Of a DNA stretch of 34,342 nt, positions 1 to 7,817 are shown piece by piece. The DNA comes from Flavobacteriaceae bacterium (GTDB lineage: Bacteria; Bacteroidota; Bacteroidia; Flavobacteriales; Flavobacteriaceae). Positions within the stretch are counted from its first letter, which is position 1; each line of letters opens with the position of its first letter. The notes beneath the pieces are model-generated. The model saw nothing but the letters and a program-made list of their open reading frames with translations. It was not told the DNA's origin and searched no databases. The stretch covers positions 1 through 34,342 of the forward strand of contig DAOUTI010000005.1 in the NCBI GenBank assembly GCA_030626795.1, given 5' to 3'. The position numbers were made by a program, and so were the translations under genes.

Positions 1-99
1 CAAGATAGAAAAATTGTTGACAAAAAATGGGAAGACCTATTGGCTTATGAAGCCGAATTTATGAAAAATCGTGGTAACAAAGCTACAGTTCATGGCTAG
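1..99 (+). CDS. C-terminal tail of an unidentified protein (5' end outside window)
   Basis: Frame 1 is open from the first base and stops with TAG at 97-99, giving 32 residues ending in NRGNKATVHG. The residues are polar and charged (KKWEDLLAYEAEFM), which suits the C-terminus of a soluble protein. A hairpin terminator follows at 164-178, which supports a genuine gene end. I do not recognise the family, and the fragment is too short to name. Confidence 0.6.
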   Translation, partial: QDRKIVDKKWEDLLAYEAEFMKNRGNKATVHG

Positions 100-163
100 G
101 AAGTAGTTGGTTTCAAATAATTTTTATTTCTTAGCTCATCCCTAATATTCAACATAAAAAAAC

Positions 164-178
164 CACGCTAAAAGCGTG
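164..178. terminator. Bidirectional hairpin terminator
   Basis: CACGCT (164-169) and AGCGTG (173-178) pair around an AAA loop. A run of A precedes the hairpin, which reads as a U-tract on the minus strand, and ATTTTAAT follows it on the plus strand. It lies between the convergent ends of the gene stopping at 99 and the DUF2807 gene stopping at 231, so it can serve both. Confidence 0.75.
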
Positions 179-230
179 ATTTTAATATCATTTAGATTAG
201 ACATTTTTTGACTGAATATATAATTCGGGT

Positions 231-950
231 TTAACTGTTTTTATTTTTTATACTCCCTCCAGAGCTTTTATCTTTATTAACAACTTTAGGGTTTCCTCTA
301 TATTTTATATCTGCTCCACTAGTTGCTTTTCCTTTAAATGAATCAGAAACATTAATTTTAATATCAGAACCACTTGAAGCCCTTGCATTACCATTTTTTG
401 CTTTTAACTCATAAGCATTTATTTCGCTTCCACTAGAAGAGCTCGCTTCAAGGTTTATTGTAAAACCACTTAGATTGATTTCTGCCCCACTTGAAGCATC
501 ACATATCAAATTATTAACTTTTAATGTTAGATTTGCTTCAGACCCACTAGTTGCATTGATTTTTAAATCTTTTGCAGAAAAAGTGTTTTCCGAATATATT
601 TCGGCTCCACTGGCAACGAGTATTTCATTTAAATTTTCAACAGATAAGTGTATTTTCTTAGCTGTCGCTAAACCAATATTTTTTTTTGTAGTTATTACCA
701 ATGTTCCGTTAACAACATCTGTTTCAATTAACTCATGCAGGTTTTCATCAGCCTCAACAGTCAATGATAAATCGCTGCTTTTTGTTATATAAACATCTAA
801 ACCTCTACTTGCTTTAATACGAATAAAATCATTCGAAATTTTTCTGTTTTTTGTGATAACATTTCCGTTACCTCTTACTCCATCAAAAAAACATGATGTA
901 GTCGTTATAAATAATAAAAGTACTGCAGTGATTTTCAATAAGGTTTTCAT
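231..950 (-). CDS. DUF2807 (GIN domain) lipoprotein
   Basis: This 239-residue protein begins with a lipoprotein signal peptide: a hydrophobic stretch then TTSC, with Cys20 as the likely lipidated residue. The rest is a GIN/DUF2807 domain with repeating short turns such as ATSGSE, ASSGAEI, ASSGSDI and TSGADI, the pattern of a right-handed beta-helix. It is probably anchored in the envelope. The family has no firmly assigned reaction. It is the last gene of a minus-strand group with a PadR regulator and a PspC-domain protein; the 94-base gap to the PspC gene has no obvious terminator, so cotranscription is likely. In Bacteroidota such proteins commonly sit beside PspC and PadR genes, which suggests a role in sensing or responding to envelope stress. 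That role is inferred from context. Confidence 0.88.
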   Translation of the reverse strand: MKTLLKITAVLLLFITTTSCFFDGVRGNGNVITKNRKISNDFIRIKASRGLDVYITKSSDLSLTVEADENLHELIETDVVNGTLVITTKKNIGLATAKKIHLSVENLNEILVASGAEIYSENTFSAKDLKINATSGSEANLTLKVNNLICDASSGAEINLSGFTINLEASSSSGSEINAYELKAKNGNARASSGSDIKINVSDSFKGKATSGADIKYRGNPKVVNKDKSSGGSIKNKNS

Positions 951-1044
951 TTGTTTAAGGTTTTTATCTATTCAAATTTATTTTGATTCATTAATATATC
1001 CAATCTATTGTTTACGAACTGTTATATATTAATGATGAACTGTA

Positions 1045-2811
1045 TTATATAGAATCTTTTGCACTGGTTATGGTCAATCCATTTTCATCAATTTTTACTT
1101 CTGCTTTTATATTATTATCATCTTGCACCTCAATATGAACTCCTCTTTTGTCAATTTTCATATTAAATGAATCAGAGTCATTATTACTACTACTAAACTC
1201 ATACCCTTCACAATCTAAACATGTAAGCCCACTTTCAGTCATTTTAAAATAATGTTTTGCCATATCTCTATCGTAAATATTTTGTGTATTATCTACATCG
1301 TATAAAAATGACCTTGTTGTTTTATCTAAATAAATTGTTTTATTTTTGGGTATATACAAATCTATATATATTTTTTGTTCCCTAAATTTATTTTTTACAT
1401 CTGCTAAAAAATAGCCATCTAAACGCAGTTCATCTTCAAACAATTGAAAATCATAACCAATTGTTTCGGCATTTTCTCTTGCTTCCGTTCTACTTCTTCC
1501 TTGAGATTTTTTTCTTGTTTTTACATAAACCTGATCATTATCAGACGTATATACATTCAACCTAATATTATTAGAATAAATTTTCTCGACATTATTTTCA
1601 TCAAAAACCGTACTATAACCCCAACCTCGTTTTAATTCGCTATGGTTTGAAAAGTTTTTATTATCTACCAATTTAATCTTTAATGTATCATTTGAAATGA
1701 CACTAATTTCTTGATTACTAGTAACTGTACCATCATAAGCAGATTGCATAAATTGTTTTGTTCCGAAGAAGATAGCAAATAATAATGCAACCAACCAAAC
1801 ACCAAAAAGTGATAATTTTGCTACTTTACCTATAGATTTGGAATTGTTAGATAATATTCGTAAACCCAATGAAAATAAAAAGAAAAACGGAATTCCAACC
1901 AGTATAAATGTTAATACAGAAATCATCCAAATGGGTAAACCCGAATTATTATAAGCCATTGTATTTTGATAAAACCAATCTTCTTGAATAAAATCTAAAG
2001 AACCTACAGTAAACATACCTATAAGTAAGCTTATAATAGTAACCACAGATATGATAATTAATATCACCCCAATAAATTTACCAATCACCATAAAAATAGC
2101 AGTAAAGATTTTACCCAAAGTCTCTACCATATCTTGTGAACCAGATTTGGCTTTATCTCTATATTTTGTATAATCAGCACTCTTTACTTTATCGCTTACT
2201 TCATTGATACCGTTTTTTACTCTTTCAGAAGCATCAGTAAGTTCGTCTTTAATTTTTTTTTCAATATTACTAATATTCACATCTTCACCTTCCATTTCTA
2301 GCTTCTCGGCAGTAGTATTTGCCTGCGGTAATAAGATCCAAAGTATAGGATAAACAATAAAGCCAAATCCAAAACCGAAAGCAGCTACTAACCATGCCAA
2401 ACGAATCCAAATAACATCTGCATTAAAATAATGTGCAATACCTGATGATACTCCTCCTAAAAACTTATCGTTTCCATCACGGTACAATTTTTTATTATTT
2501 GATCTTTGATGTGTTTGGTAATCATTATCACTAAACACCTCATCATCAACCATATAATCCTCTGGCTTTCCCATTACCTCAACAACTTCATCAATATCAT
2601 TTTCATTAATAACCTGGCGAATATCTTTAACTTTTTCTGATAAAAGTTCACCTATTCTAGATTCAATATCAGTAATTATTTCATCTCTCCCTTTTGGATC
2701 ATCGCTCAATGAACGACGAATTGCGTCTAAATACTTTTTTAGCTTTTGATAAGCCATTTCATCGATATGAAAAAATACTCCGCCTAGATTTATATTTATT
2801 GTCTTGTTCAT
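1045..2811 (-). CDS. PspC-domain multi-pass membrane protein
   Basis: The 588-residue product has a cytoplasmic N-terminal segment (about 1-105) rich in charged helices, then a PspC domain (about 108-165) with the typical LGGVSSGIAHYF and a following membrane helix pair. More membrane helices lie near residues 230-270, 293-320 and 333-352. The C-terminal third (about 360-588) has a beta-strand-rich, toastrack-like composition and is probably periplasmic. PspC domains belong to phage-shock-type membrane stress responses; this long architecture is common in Bacteroidota and lacks a demonstrated function. Its ATG overlaps the stop of the upstream PadR gene by 4 bases, so the two are translationally coupled and PadR probably controls the unit. 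Confidence 0.88.
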   Translation of the reverse strand: MNKTININLGGVFFHIDEMAYQKLKKYLDAIRRSLSDDPKGRDEIITDIESRIGELLSEKVKDIRQVINENDIDEVVEVMGKPEDYMVDDEVFSDNDYQTHQRSNNKKLYRDGNDKFLGGVSSGIAHYFNADVIWIRLAWLVAAFGFGFGFIVYPILWILLPQANTTAEKLEMEGEDVNISNIEKKIKDELTDASERVKNGINEVSDKVKSADYTKYRDKAKSGSQDMVETLGKIFTAIFMVIGKFIGVILIIISVVTIISLLIGMFTVGSLDFIQEDWFYQNTMAYNNSGLPIWMISVLTFILVGIPFFFLFSLGLRILSNNSKSIGKVAKLSLFGVWLVALLFAIFFGTKQFMQSAYDGTVTSNQEISVISNDTLKIKLVDNKNFSNHSELKRGWGYSTVFDENNVEKIYSNNIRLNVYTSDNDQVYVKTRKKSQGRSRTEARENAETIGYDFQLFEDELRLDGYFLADVKNKFREQKIYIDLYIPKNKTIYLDKTTRSFLYDVDNTQNIYDRDMAKHYFKMTESGLTCLDCEGYEFSSSNNDSDSFNMKIDKRGVHIEVQDDNNIKAEVKIDENGLTITSAKDSI

Positions 2812-3155
2812 TTTTTTGTTGATTTTGTAGTTGTTTTTGTAATTAAATTCACTGCCTTAACCAAATCACTCCATGTTGTATTTAATTCGGTTAAAAAGAG
2901 TTTACCTGTTTCGGTTAAACCGTAATATTTTCTCGGTGGTCCAGATGTAGATTCCTCCCATCGATATTTTAAAAGTCCGGCATTTTTCAACCTTGTTAAC
3001 AAAGGATAAACTGTTCCTTCAACAACAAGCATTTTAGCATCTTTTAATTGCGATAGAATTTCGGAAGTATATGCATCACCATTTTGTAAAATGGATAATA
3101 TGCAAAACTCTAATACTCCTTTTCGCATTTGTGCCTTTGTGTTTTCTATTTTCAT
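2808..3155 (-). CDS. PadR-family transcriptional regulator
   Basis: This 115-residue protein is a compact winged-helix PadR regulator. Residues 9-90 carry the family pattern (RKGVLEFCILSILQ, then EGTVYPLLTRLKNAGLL, then GPPRKYYGLTETGK), where the wing and the YPLLTRL recognition helix are visible. The C-terminal helix (about 92-112) would form the dimer interface of the short PadR subfamily. PadR proteins are usually ligand-responsive repressors of adjacent membrane-protein genes. Here the stop overlaps the start of the PspC gene by 4 bases, so the regulator heads the operon and probably represses it. No clear palindromic operator was identified in the 116 bases upstream. Confidence 0.93.
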   Translation of the reverse strand: MKIENTKAQMRKGVLEFCILSILQNGDAYTSEILSQLKDAKMLVVEGTVYPLLTRLKNAGLLKYRWEESTSGPPRKYYGLTETGKLFLTELNTTWSDLVKAVNLITKTTTKSTKK

Positions 3156-3271
3156 ATTATTAATATTATTCTTTTTAATAAATTTTTAAACTATTCATTC
3201 TAAAACAAAAACATTTGAATTGCATTTGCTATGAAAATTACGATTTTAATGAGTATAGTAATCATGATATA

Positions 3272-3667
3272 TTATTTTATAAATTTTATTGTTAAGGGGT
3301 ATTTATAAACTTCGCCTTGATTTGCTTTAATTGCTGCATAAATAATAAGCACAAATTTCACCATTGCTAAAACACCTATTAACGATGCCATACTTATAAT
3401 TCCAAAAAGTGGTAAATGGTGTAATCCTGAAAAAATAGAATGAAAAGCAAATGGTATAATAGACAACCCTAGTACAAATGCGTATAATAAATAACTCAAG
3501 TTAAAATTAACAGCTTCTTTTCCATTTTTATCTAAAAAAATACTTTCTCTTTTTTTTAATTCCCAAAATACCAACGGAGCAATTACTCCTCCAAAAGGAA
3601 ATAAATAACCTGTAAAACTGGATAAATGCATTAAAAATGCGCTGTTATTTTCTGATGTTTTTGTCAT
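3272..3667 (-). CDS. DUF4870 small membrane protein
   Basis: The 131-residue protein has the DUF4870/Tic20-like layout: an N-terminal segment with the helix SSFTGYLFPFGGVIAPLVFW, a charged loop ending in GKEAVNFNLSYLLYAF, two further hydrophobic helices (about 58-80 and 85-115), and a short basic tail. The conserved GxEAVNFN stretch is the hallmark. Function is unknown for the family. It lies 116 bases upstream of padR on the same strand and has its own likely promoter (3697-3728), so it may lead a four-gene envelope unit. DUF4870 genes often neighbour PadR, PspC and DUF2807 genes in flavobacteria, so the grouping looks conserved. Confidence 0.88.
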   Translation of the reverse strand: MTKTSENNSAFLMHLSSFTGYLFPFGGVIAPLVFWELKKRESIFLDKNGKEAVNFNLSYLLYAFVLGLSIIPFAFHSIFSGLHHLPLFGIISMASLIGVLAMVKFVLIIYAAIKANQGEVYKYPLTIKFIK

Positions 3668-3696
3668 AATTTTATTTCATATAATACTTGCTTATG

Positions 3697-3728
3697 CAAA
3701 TATATGGATAAAAACTAATACTATGCAA
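3697..3728 (-). promoter_or_regulatory. Bacteroidota-type promoter of the DUF4870 gene
   Basis: On the minus strand TATATTTG (3704 to 3697) matches the -7 consensus TAnnTTTG, and a TTG (3728 to 3726) lies 21 bases further upstream as a -33 element. Transcription would begin about 20-25 bases before the ATG at 3667. Confidence 0.55.
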
Positions 3729-3784
3729 TACAAAGTACTAAATTTTAACATTTGTTTAACATTTATAAAAGCCAAGAATTTCTT

Positions 3785-3792
3785 TAAATTTG
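3785..3792 (+). promoter_or_regulatory. Candidate -7 element of the DUF4442 gene
   Basis: TAAATTTG fits TAnnTTTG exactly and lies 28 bases before the ATG at 3821. I see no TTG at the usual -33 distance, so only the -7 element is supported. Confidence 0.4.
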
Positions 3793-3820
3793 TTGTACAT
3801 TGTGAGCTTAAAGCAATAAA

Positions 3821-4279
3821 ATGTCAAAATTTACCATTAAAAAATTAAATCATTTTTTACTATTCAAATTGCCATCGGCTTACTTTTCTGGTATTCGTGT
3901 TCGCTCAATCACCAATCAAGAAGCTATGGCAACCGTTAAGCACCAATGGATAAATCAAAACCCATTCAAGTCACTTTATTGGGCTACCCAAGGTATGGCA
4001 TCTGAATTAGTTACTGGTATTTTAGTAATGAAACAAATTGACGAAAGTGGTAAAAAAATATCTATGCTAGTAACCCAGCAGAAAGGAACATTTACTAAAA
4101 AAGCTACCGGAAAAATTACATTTATATGTAAAGATGGCGATAAGATTAAAGCAGCTATTGATAAAACTATAGCAACTGGTGAAGGTCAAACATTAGTTAT
4201 GACAGCCGAAGGTTTTAATGAAGAATATGAAAGTGTATCTCAATTTGAATACACCTGGAGTGTGAAAATAAAATCATAA
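3821..4279 (+). CDS. DUF4442 hotdog-fold protein
   Basis: This 152-residue cytoplasmic protein matches the DUF4442 family, a hotdog-fold group related to acyl-CoA thioesterases (PaaI-like). Visible family traits are the N-terminal helix with PSAYFSGIRV, the central QWINQNPFKSLYWATQGMASELVTG (equivalent to the N-P-x-S-xx-ghxxxxxE helix of hotdog enzymes), and several beta strands up to the C-terminus. There is no signal peptide. Hydrolysis of an acyl thioester is plausible but undemonstrated for this family. It is a single gene between divergent and convergent neighbours, with a TAnnTTTG element just upstream. Confidence 0.8.
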   Translation: MSKFTIKKLNHFLLFKLPSAYFSGIRVRSITNQEAMATVKHQWINQNPFKSLYWATQGMASELVTGILVMKQIDESGKKISMLVTQQKGTFTKKATGKITFICKDGDKIKAAIDKTIATGEGQTLVMTAEGFNEEYESVSQFEYTWSVKIKS

Positions 4280-4298
4280 CAAAAGGTGTTTAACCTTG

Positions 4299-4333
4299 AT
4301 CCCGCTGATTAAGATAGCTATCGGGAGCGGGAT
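4299..4333. repeat. GC-rich nested palindrome between convergent genes
   Basis: ATCCCGCT (4299-4306) is inverted as AGCGGGAT (4326-4333), and the loop contains a second perfect palindrome, GATAGCTATC (4313-4322). It is far richer in G+C than its surroundings. It lies between the convergent DUF4442 and DUF4369 genes and may act as a terminator, although no U-tract follows. It resembles dispersed intergenic palindromes of flavobacterial genomes. An AT-only hairpin (4347-4354 with 4361-4368) follows it. Confidence 0.6.
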
Positions 4334-4391
4334 TAGTTCGACAGACAAAAAATTGAAATGAATTTTTTAGGGTCTCACGAATAAAACATCA

Positions 4392-5087
4392 TTATTTTTC
4401 GTCTTCTTTAATTTTAAGAACAAACTCATTCAATTGAATTCCGTATTTTGATTTTTTAACCTTATCGGATAAACTATTATTTATAGTATCTAATAATTTT
4501 AAAGTCGCATCATTCAATTCCGTTAAAGCGATATAGGGCGCTACTTCAAAATCTGCATTATTTATAGCAAAATTGGTTGTGTATAAATATTTTCTTCGTA
4601 CCAAGTTTTTTAATTTATTTTGTACTAATAAAATCGAATCTTGATTTGCTGATTTTCTTGCTTCAAATTCAGCCTTGATCAAATCTAAATTTTGATCTCT
4701 AAATTTATCTTTTATCACATAATAACTATCTAATAAAGCTTGATTTTTTGAACCAGAAATTTTAGCTTTTAAAACAAATTTATCTAACCTAGATGTAATA
4801 CTAATGGTATCTTTTTCTCCAAAAAATGGAATCTTTTTATTTGAATTATCCAAAGTTAGGTAATACATTTCAGGGGTTATAACCTCATCGGTAAGTAAAA
4901 AATCTTGTGTTCCGTTAACTTTAACAGAATCGATAGATATTACTAAAGAATCAATTTGTTTTTGTAAATAAAGTGTTCCTTTCTTTAACCCCTTGATTGA
5001 TCCTTTTACATACATGGTGTTTTTATTTTCTTCACTACAAGAAACTAATAACAAAACACCCATTACAAAAAACAATACCTTTTTCAT
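4392..5087 (-). CDS. DUF4369-domain lipoprotein
   Basis: The 231-residue product starts with a lipoprotein signal peptide (MKKVLFFVMGVLLLVSC, lipobox LVSC, Cys17). Residues 25-110 fit DUF4369, with the typical opening YVKGSIKGLKKGTLYLQK and FFGEKDTISITSRL. In Bacteroidota this domain often precedes an AhpC/TSA-Redoxin domain (TlpA-like); here the thioredoxin part is absent and a helical, charged C-terminal half (about 115-230) follows instead. It is therefore a DUF4369-only lipoprotein rather than a thiol-disulfide oxidoreductase. No function can be assigned. It stands alone, with a TAnnTTTG element at 5109-5116. Confidence 0.82.
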   Translation of the reverse strand: MKKVLFFVMGVLLLVSCSEENKNTMYVKGSIKGLKKGTLYLQKQIDSLVISIDSVKVNGTQDFLLTDEVITPEMYYLTLDNSNKKIPFFGEKDTISITSRLDKFVLKAKISGSKNQALLDSYYVIKDKFRDQNLDLIKAEFEARKSANQDSILLVQNKLKNLVRRKYLYTTNFAINNADFEVAPYIALTELNDATLKLLDTINNSLSDKVKKSKYGIQLNEFVLKIKEDEK

Positions 5088-5108
5088 CTTATTTATTTAT
5101 TTTGTGCG

Positions 5109-5116
5109 CAAATATA
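5109..5116 (-). promoter_or_regulatory. Candidate -7 element of the DUF4369 lipoprotein gene
   Basis: The minus strand reads TATATTTG, an exact fit to TAnnTTTG, 22 bases before the ATG at 5087. No convincing -33 TTG was found. Confidence 0.45.
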
Positions 5117-5156
5117 TCAGAAAATTATAATAAAACGATGTTGTTCTTGAAATGAA

Positions 5157-6470
5157 TTATGGAGATACTGCAACCATCTGCATTAATATAGTACACCCTA
5201 TTGCGGCTATAGTACCTACTGCATAACCAAATACTGCTAATAAAACTCCTACAGTTGCCAATGAAGGGTGAAAAGCAGCTGCAACAATTGGTGCTGAGGC
5301 AGCTCCACCTACATTTGCCTGACTCCCAATTGCTAGATAGAAAAATGGTGCTTTTATAAGTTTGGCTACCAAAATCAATAATAAGGCATGTATTGTCATC
5401 CAAACGGCACCAATGGCCACCAAACCAATATTATCAAAAATCAATCTAAGATCCATTTTCATTCCAATGGAAGCAACTAATATATATATAAAAACAGATC
5501 CTATTTTACTCGCACCAGCACCTTCATAATTTTTAGCCTTAGTAAATGAAAGAGCTATTGCAATAATTGTAGATAGACTAATCATCCAAAAGAAGGAAGA
5601 ACTTAAAAAGGTGAAAACATTTTTAGTAGTTTGGTTTTCTAATCCGTTAACAAAATCAGTAAAAAATGTACTTAAATAACCAGAAGCTAAATGCGCAAAA
5701 CTTACCGTACCAAAAGCAATGGCTATTATAATCATATAATCCGTTAAAGTAGGTATTCGTTCTACTTTTTTTGCATAAGTTGATACTTTTTCTTTAAGCT
5801 CATCAATTGCAGATGTATCTGCTTTTAACCATTTGTCTATTATCTTTGATTTACCGACCCCAATCAATATTATTGCCATCCAAATATTTGCAATAACAAT
5901 ATCGACAAATACCATTCCGCCATAAAGTTTTTGGTTGTAACCATAAATTTCTAACATTGCTGTTTGGTTTGCTCCTCCTCCTATCCAACTTCCTGCCAAG
6001 GTAGAAAGACCTCTCCATACAGCATCTGGCCCTGCCCCTCCTACTGTTTCGGGTGAAACCATTGAAATTAACATAATGGCTATAGGTCCTCCTATTATAA
6101 TACCTATGGTTCCTGTAAAAAACATAGCTAGTGCTTTCCAACCCAAGTTGAATACAGCTTTTATATCTATACTAAGCGTCATCAATACCAATGCCGCTGG
6201 CAATAAATATCGACTTGACATAAAATATAAATTTGAAGAATGTTCAATAATTTCACCAGTTTCAGAAGTGGTTTCCCAATCAGGAGCTATTAAACCTAAG
6301 GTTGTAAATAAAGCTGGCACCATATATGCCATAAATAATCCTGGAACAATACTGTAGAATTTATGCCAAAATCCTTTTTTTATAGATGAGGTATAAAAAA
6401 TAAATCCTAATGAAAGCATTAACAATCCAAAAACAATGGTGTCATTTGTAAATATTGGTTGGTTTCCCAT
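5157..6470 (-). CDS. DUF819 family integral membrane protein
   Basis: From the ATG at 6470 the product has 437 residues with about 11-12 hydrophobic helices and matches the DUF819 (YjcL-like) family. Conserved features include GTIGIIIGGPIAIML, the GSWIGGGANQTAM segment, and the near-symmetric C-terminal ANVGGAASAPIVAAAF, all glycine-rich re-entrant-like motifs seen in transporters with an inverted repeat. The substrate is unknown. A GTG at 6512 would add 14 residues, but the ATG gives the normal family N-terminus, so I chose it. The gene is monocistronic and convergent with nothing; a TAnnTTTG element lies at 6532-6539. Confidence 0.88.
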   Translation of the reverse strand: MGNQPIFTNDTIVFGLLMLSLGFIFYTSSIKKGFWHKFYSIVPGLFMAYMVPALFTTLGLIAPDWETTSETGEIIEHSSNLYFMSSRYLLPAALVLMTLSIDIKAVFNLGWKALAMFFTGTIGIIIGGPIAIMLISMVSPETVGGAGPDAVWRGLSTLAGSWIGGGANQTAMLEIYGYNQKLYGGMVFVDIVIANIWMAIILIGVGKSKIIDKWLKADTSAIDELKEKVSTYAKKVERIPTLTDYMIIIAIAFGTVSFAHLASGYLSTFFTDFVNGLENQTTKNVFTFLSSSFFWMISLSTIIAIALSFTKAKNYEGAGASKIGSVFIYILVASIGMKMDLRLIFDNIGLVAIGAVWMTIHALLLILVAKLIKAPFFYLAIGSQANVGGAASAPIVAAAFHPSLATVGVLLAVFGYAVGTIAAIGCTILMQMVAVSP

Positions 6471-6770
6471 AATAAAATAATTTTGCTGGCTAATGTACCA
6501 AAAAAATAACACCTATGACTTGGAGTTTTAACAAAAGTAAGACAGGAAACACTGTTGTCCGGTAAAGATATAAAAGACCGCTACGCTTTTAGAAAAAAGA
6601 ACAAAGACTTGTATGTAACTAACCGACAATCTTATAGGTAATTATTTAAAGGTTTTACATTATGTTTTTTTATACAATATGCAAAAAGCAAGGTGTACTA
6701 TTTCTAAAACGCTTTAAACATAACAATAACAAAGTATTTAATAATTTTACTCGGACACTACTAGATGCTT
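6471..6770. other. 300-base intergenic gap
   Basis: No open frame worth calling was found here. The right half contains neither a clear terminator for the kinase gene ending at 6771 nor a repeat I can define. The left part carries the candidate promoter of the DUF819 gene (TACTTTTG on the minus strand at 6532-6539). A slightly GC-richer stretch near 6560-6600 (GACCGCTACGCTTTT) stands out from the AT-rich background but has no recognisable identity. Confidence 0.5.
6532..6539 (-). promoter_or_regulatory. Candidate -7 element of the DUF819 gene
   Basis: The minus strand reads TACTTTTG, fitting TAnnTTTG, about 62 bases before the ATG at 6470. No -33 TTG is seen at the expected spacing. Confidence 0.35.
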
Positions 6771-7817
6771 TTAAACTAATTTATTCAAAATTATTGATTT
6801 CATATAATCTTGATTATCTAAAGCTAGTTGGGCAAAAGTAAATAGGCTAAGACAACGGTCTAAATTTTGATTTTCATAAGAAACTTTATAATATTTATTA
6901 TTTTCAAGATAATCGGTTAGCGCTCTAATACCATGTAAAAAAGGCAACAAAACAACCCCTAATGATAAATATTCAAGCTCTTTAGGATTGAAGAAGTCTT
7001 TATGTTTAGACAGTCCTTCAACAAAAGATTCAAACAGTGCATTGGTGAAATTAATTTTAGATAGGTCTTTTTCATCTTCTGCAGCAGTATTGGCAATTGT
7101 TCTTACAGCATCGCCAAAATCATATAAAAAAGTGCCTTTCATAATTGTATCTAAATCAATTAAGCAGAGTGCTTTATTGCTTTTTGAAAACAAAATATTA
7201 TTCAATTTAGTATCATTATGACAAACTCGAACAGGCAAATCATCAACCTTAATATGGAGAAGTGTTTTTATGTGAGTATTTACAAAATCAATAGCTTTTT
7301 GCGAATTTTTAATCGTATCAAGTTTTGCATTAACCAACGCCTCTTTAAATTGTTGGTATCTAAATGACACGTTGTGAAAATCAGGCAAAGTATCTTCTAA
7401 TAATTCTGCATCAAAGTTGTTTAAAATTGTATGGAATAAACCAATTATTTTTCCTGCTTCAAATGCTATTTCAGGATTTGTAGTTGTATTAAAAGTCAAG
7501 CTGTTTTTAATAAAAGTCATTAAACGCCAAACATGATTTGATTCTGTTTTAATGAATGATTTTCCAAGTGCAGTTTTAACCAATGTAACACTTTGATAAT
7601 GTTTACCTTTTAGCAATGGTAAAACTAAATCTAAATTATGAATTAGCGAATCTACATTTGTAAAGACATCATTATTAATACGTTGCAAAATGTATTCAGG
7701 AGCCCCATTGGCAGAAACCATATAGGTATCATTAATAAATCCATTAGAAATGACATCAAATTTATATTTTGATTTCGGGATTTTAAATTGACCTAAAATT
7801 TTATTTAAATCTTCCAT
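6771..7817 (-). CDS. APH-fold sugar kinase, NahK-like (N-acetylhexosamine 1-kinase type)
   Basis: The 348-residue protein has the aminoglycoside-phosphotransferase/choline-kinase fold. The catalytic loop is VCHNDTKLNNILF (His200, Asp202, Asn207) and the metal-binding motif is CLIDLDT (Asp221/Asp223). The HNDTKLNN and IDLDT forms, plus the N-terminal SNGFINDTY loop, resemble Bifidobacterium NahK more than antibiotic kinases. NahK phosphorylates C1 of GlcNAc or GalNAc. Its start overlaps the stop of the upstream nucleotidyltransferase by 13 bases, so the two are translationally coupled. Together they would make an NDP-sugar from a free sugar: kinase gives the sugar 1-phosphate, transferase adds the nucleotide. 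The kinase fold is clear; the sugar is inferred. Confidence 0.8.
   Translation of the reverse strand: MEDLNKILGQFKIPKSKYKFDVISNGFINDTYMVSANGAPEYILQRINNDVFTNVDSLIHNLDLVLPLLKGKHYQSVTLVKTALGKSFIKTESNHVWRLMTFIKNSLTFNTTTNPEIAFEAGKIIGLFHTILNNFDAELLEDTLPDFHNVSFRYQQFKEALVNAKLDTIKNSQKAIDFVNTHIKTLLHIKVDDLPVRVCHNDTKLNNILFSKSNKALCLIDLDTIMKGTFLYDFGDAVRTIANTAAEDEKDLSKINFTNALFESFVEGLSKHKDFFNPKELEYLSLGVVLLPFLHGIRALTDYLENNKYYKVSYENQNLDRCLSLFTFAQLALDNQDYMKSIILNKLV

Noticed and set aside
475-792. Plus-strand open frame of 105 residues
   Set aside because: It is antisense to the DUF2807 gene, whose signal peptide and repeats make the minus strand the coding one.
5125-6357. Several open frames within the DUF819 gene on both strands
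   Set aside because: They overlap a clear membrane-protein frame and show low-complexity or improbable composition without homology that I can recognise.
6471-6512. Upstream GTG start for the DUF819 gene
   Set aside because: The extension has no membrane or family match, and the ATG at 6470 gives the expected N-terminus.
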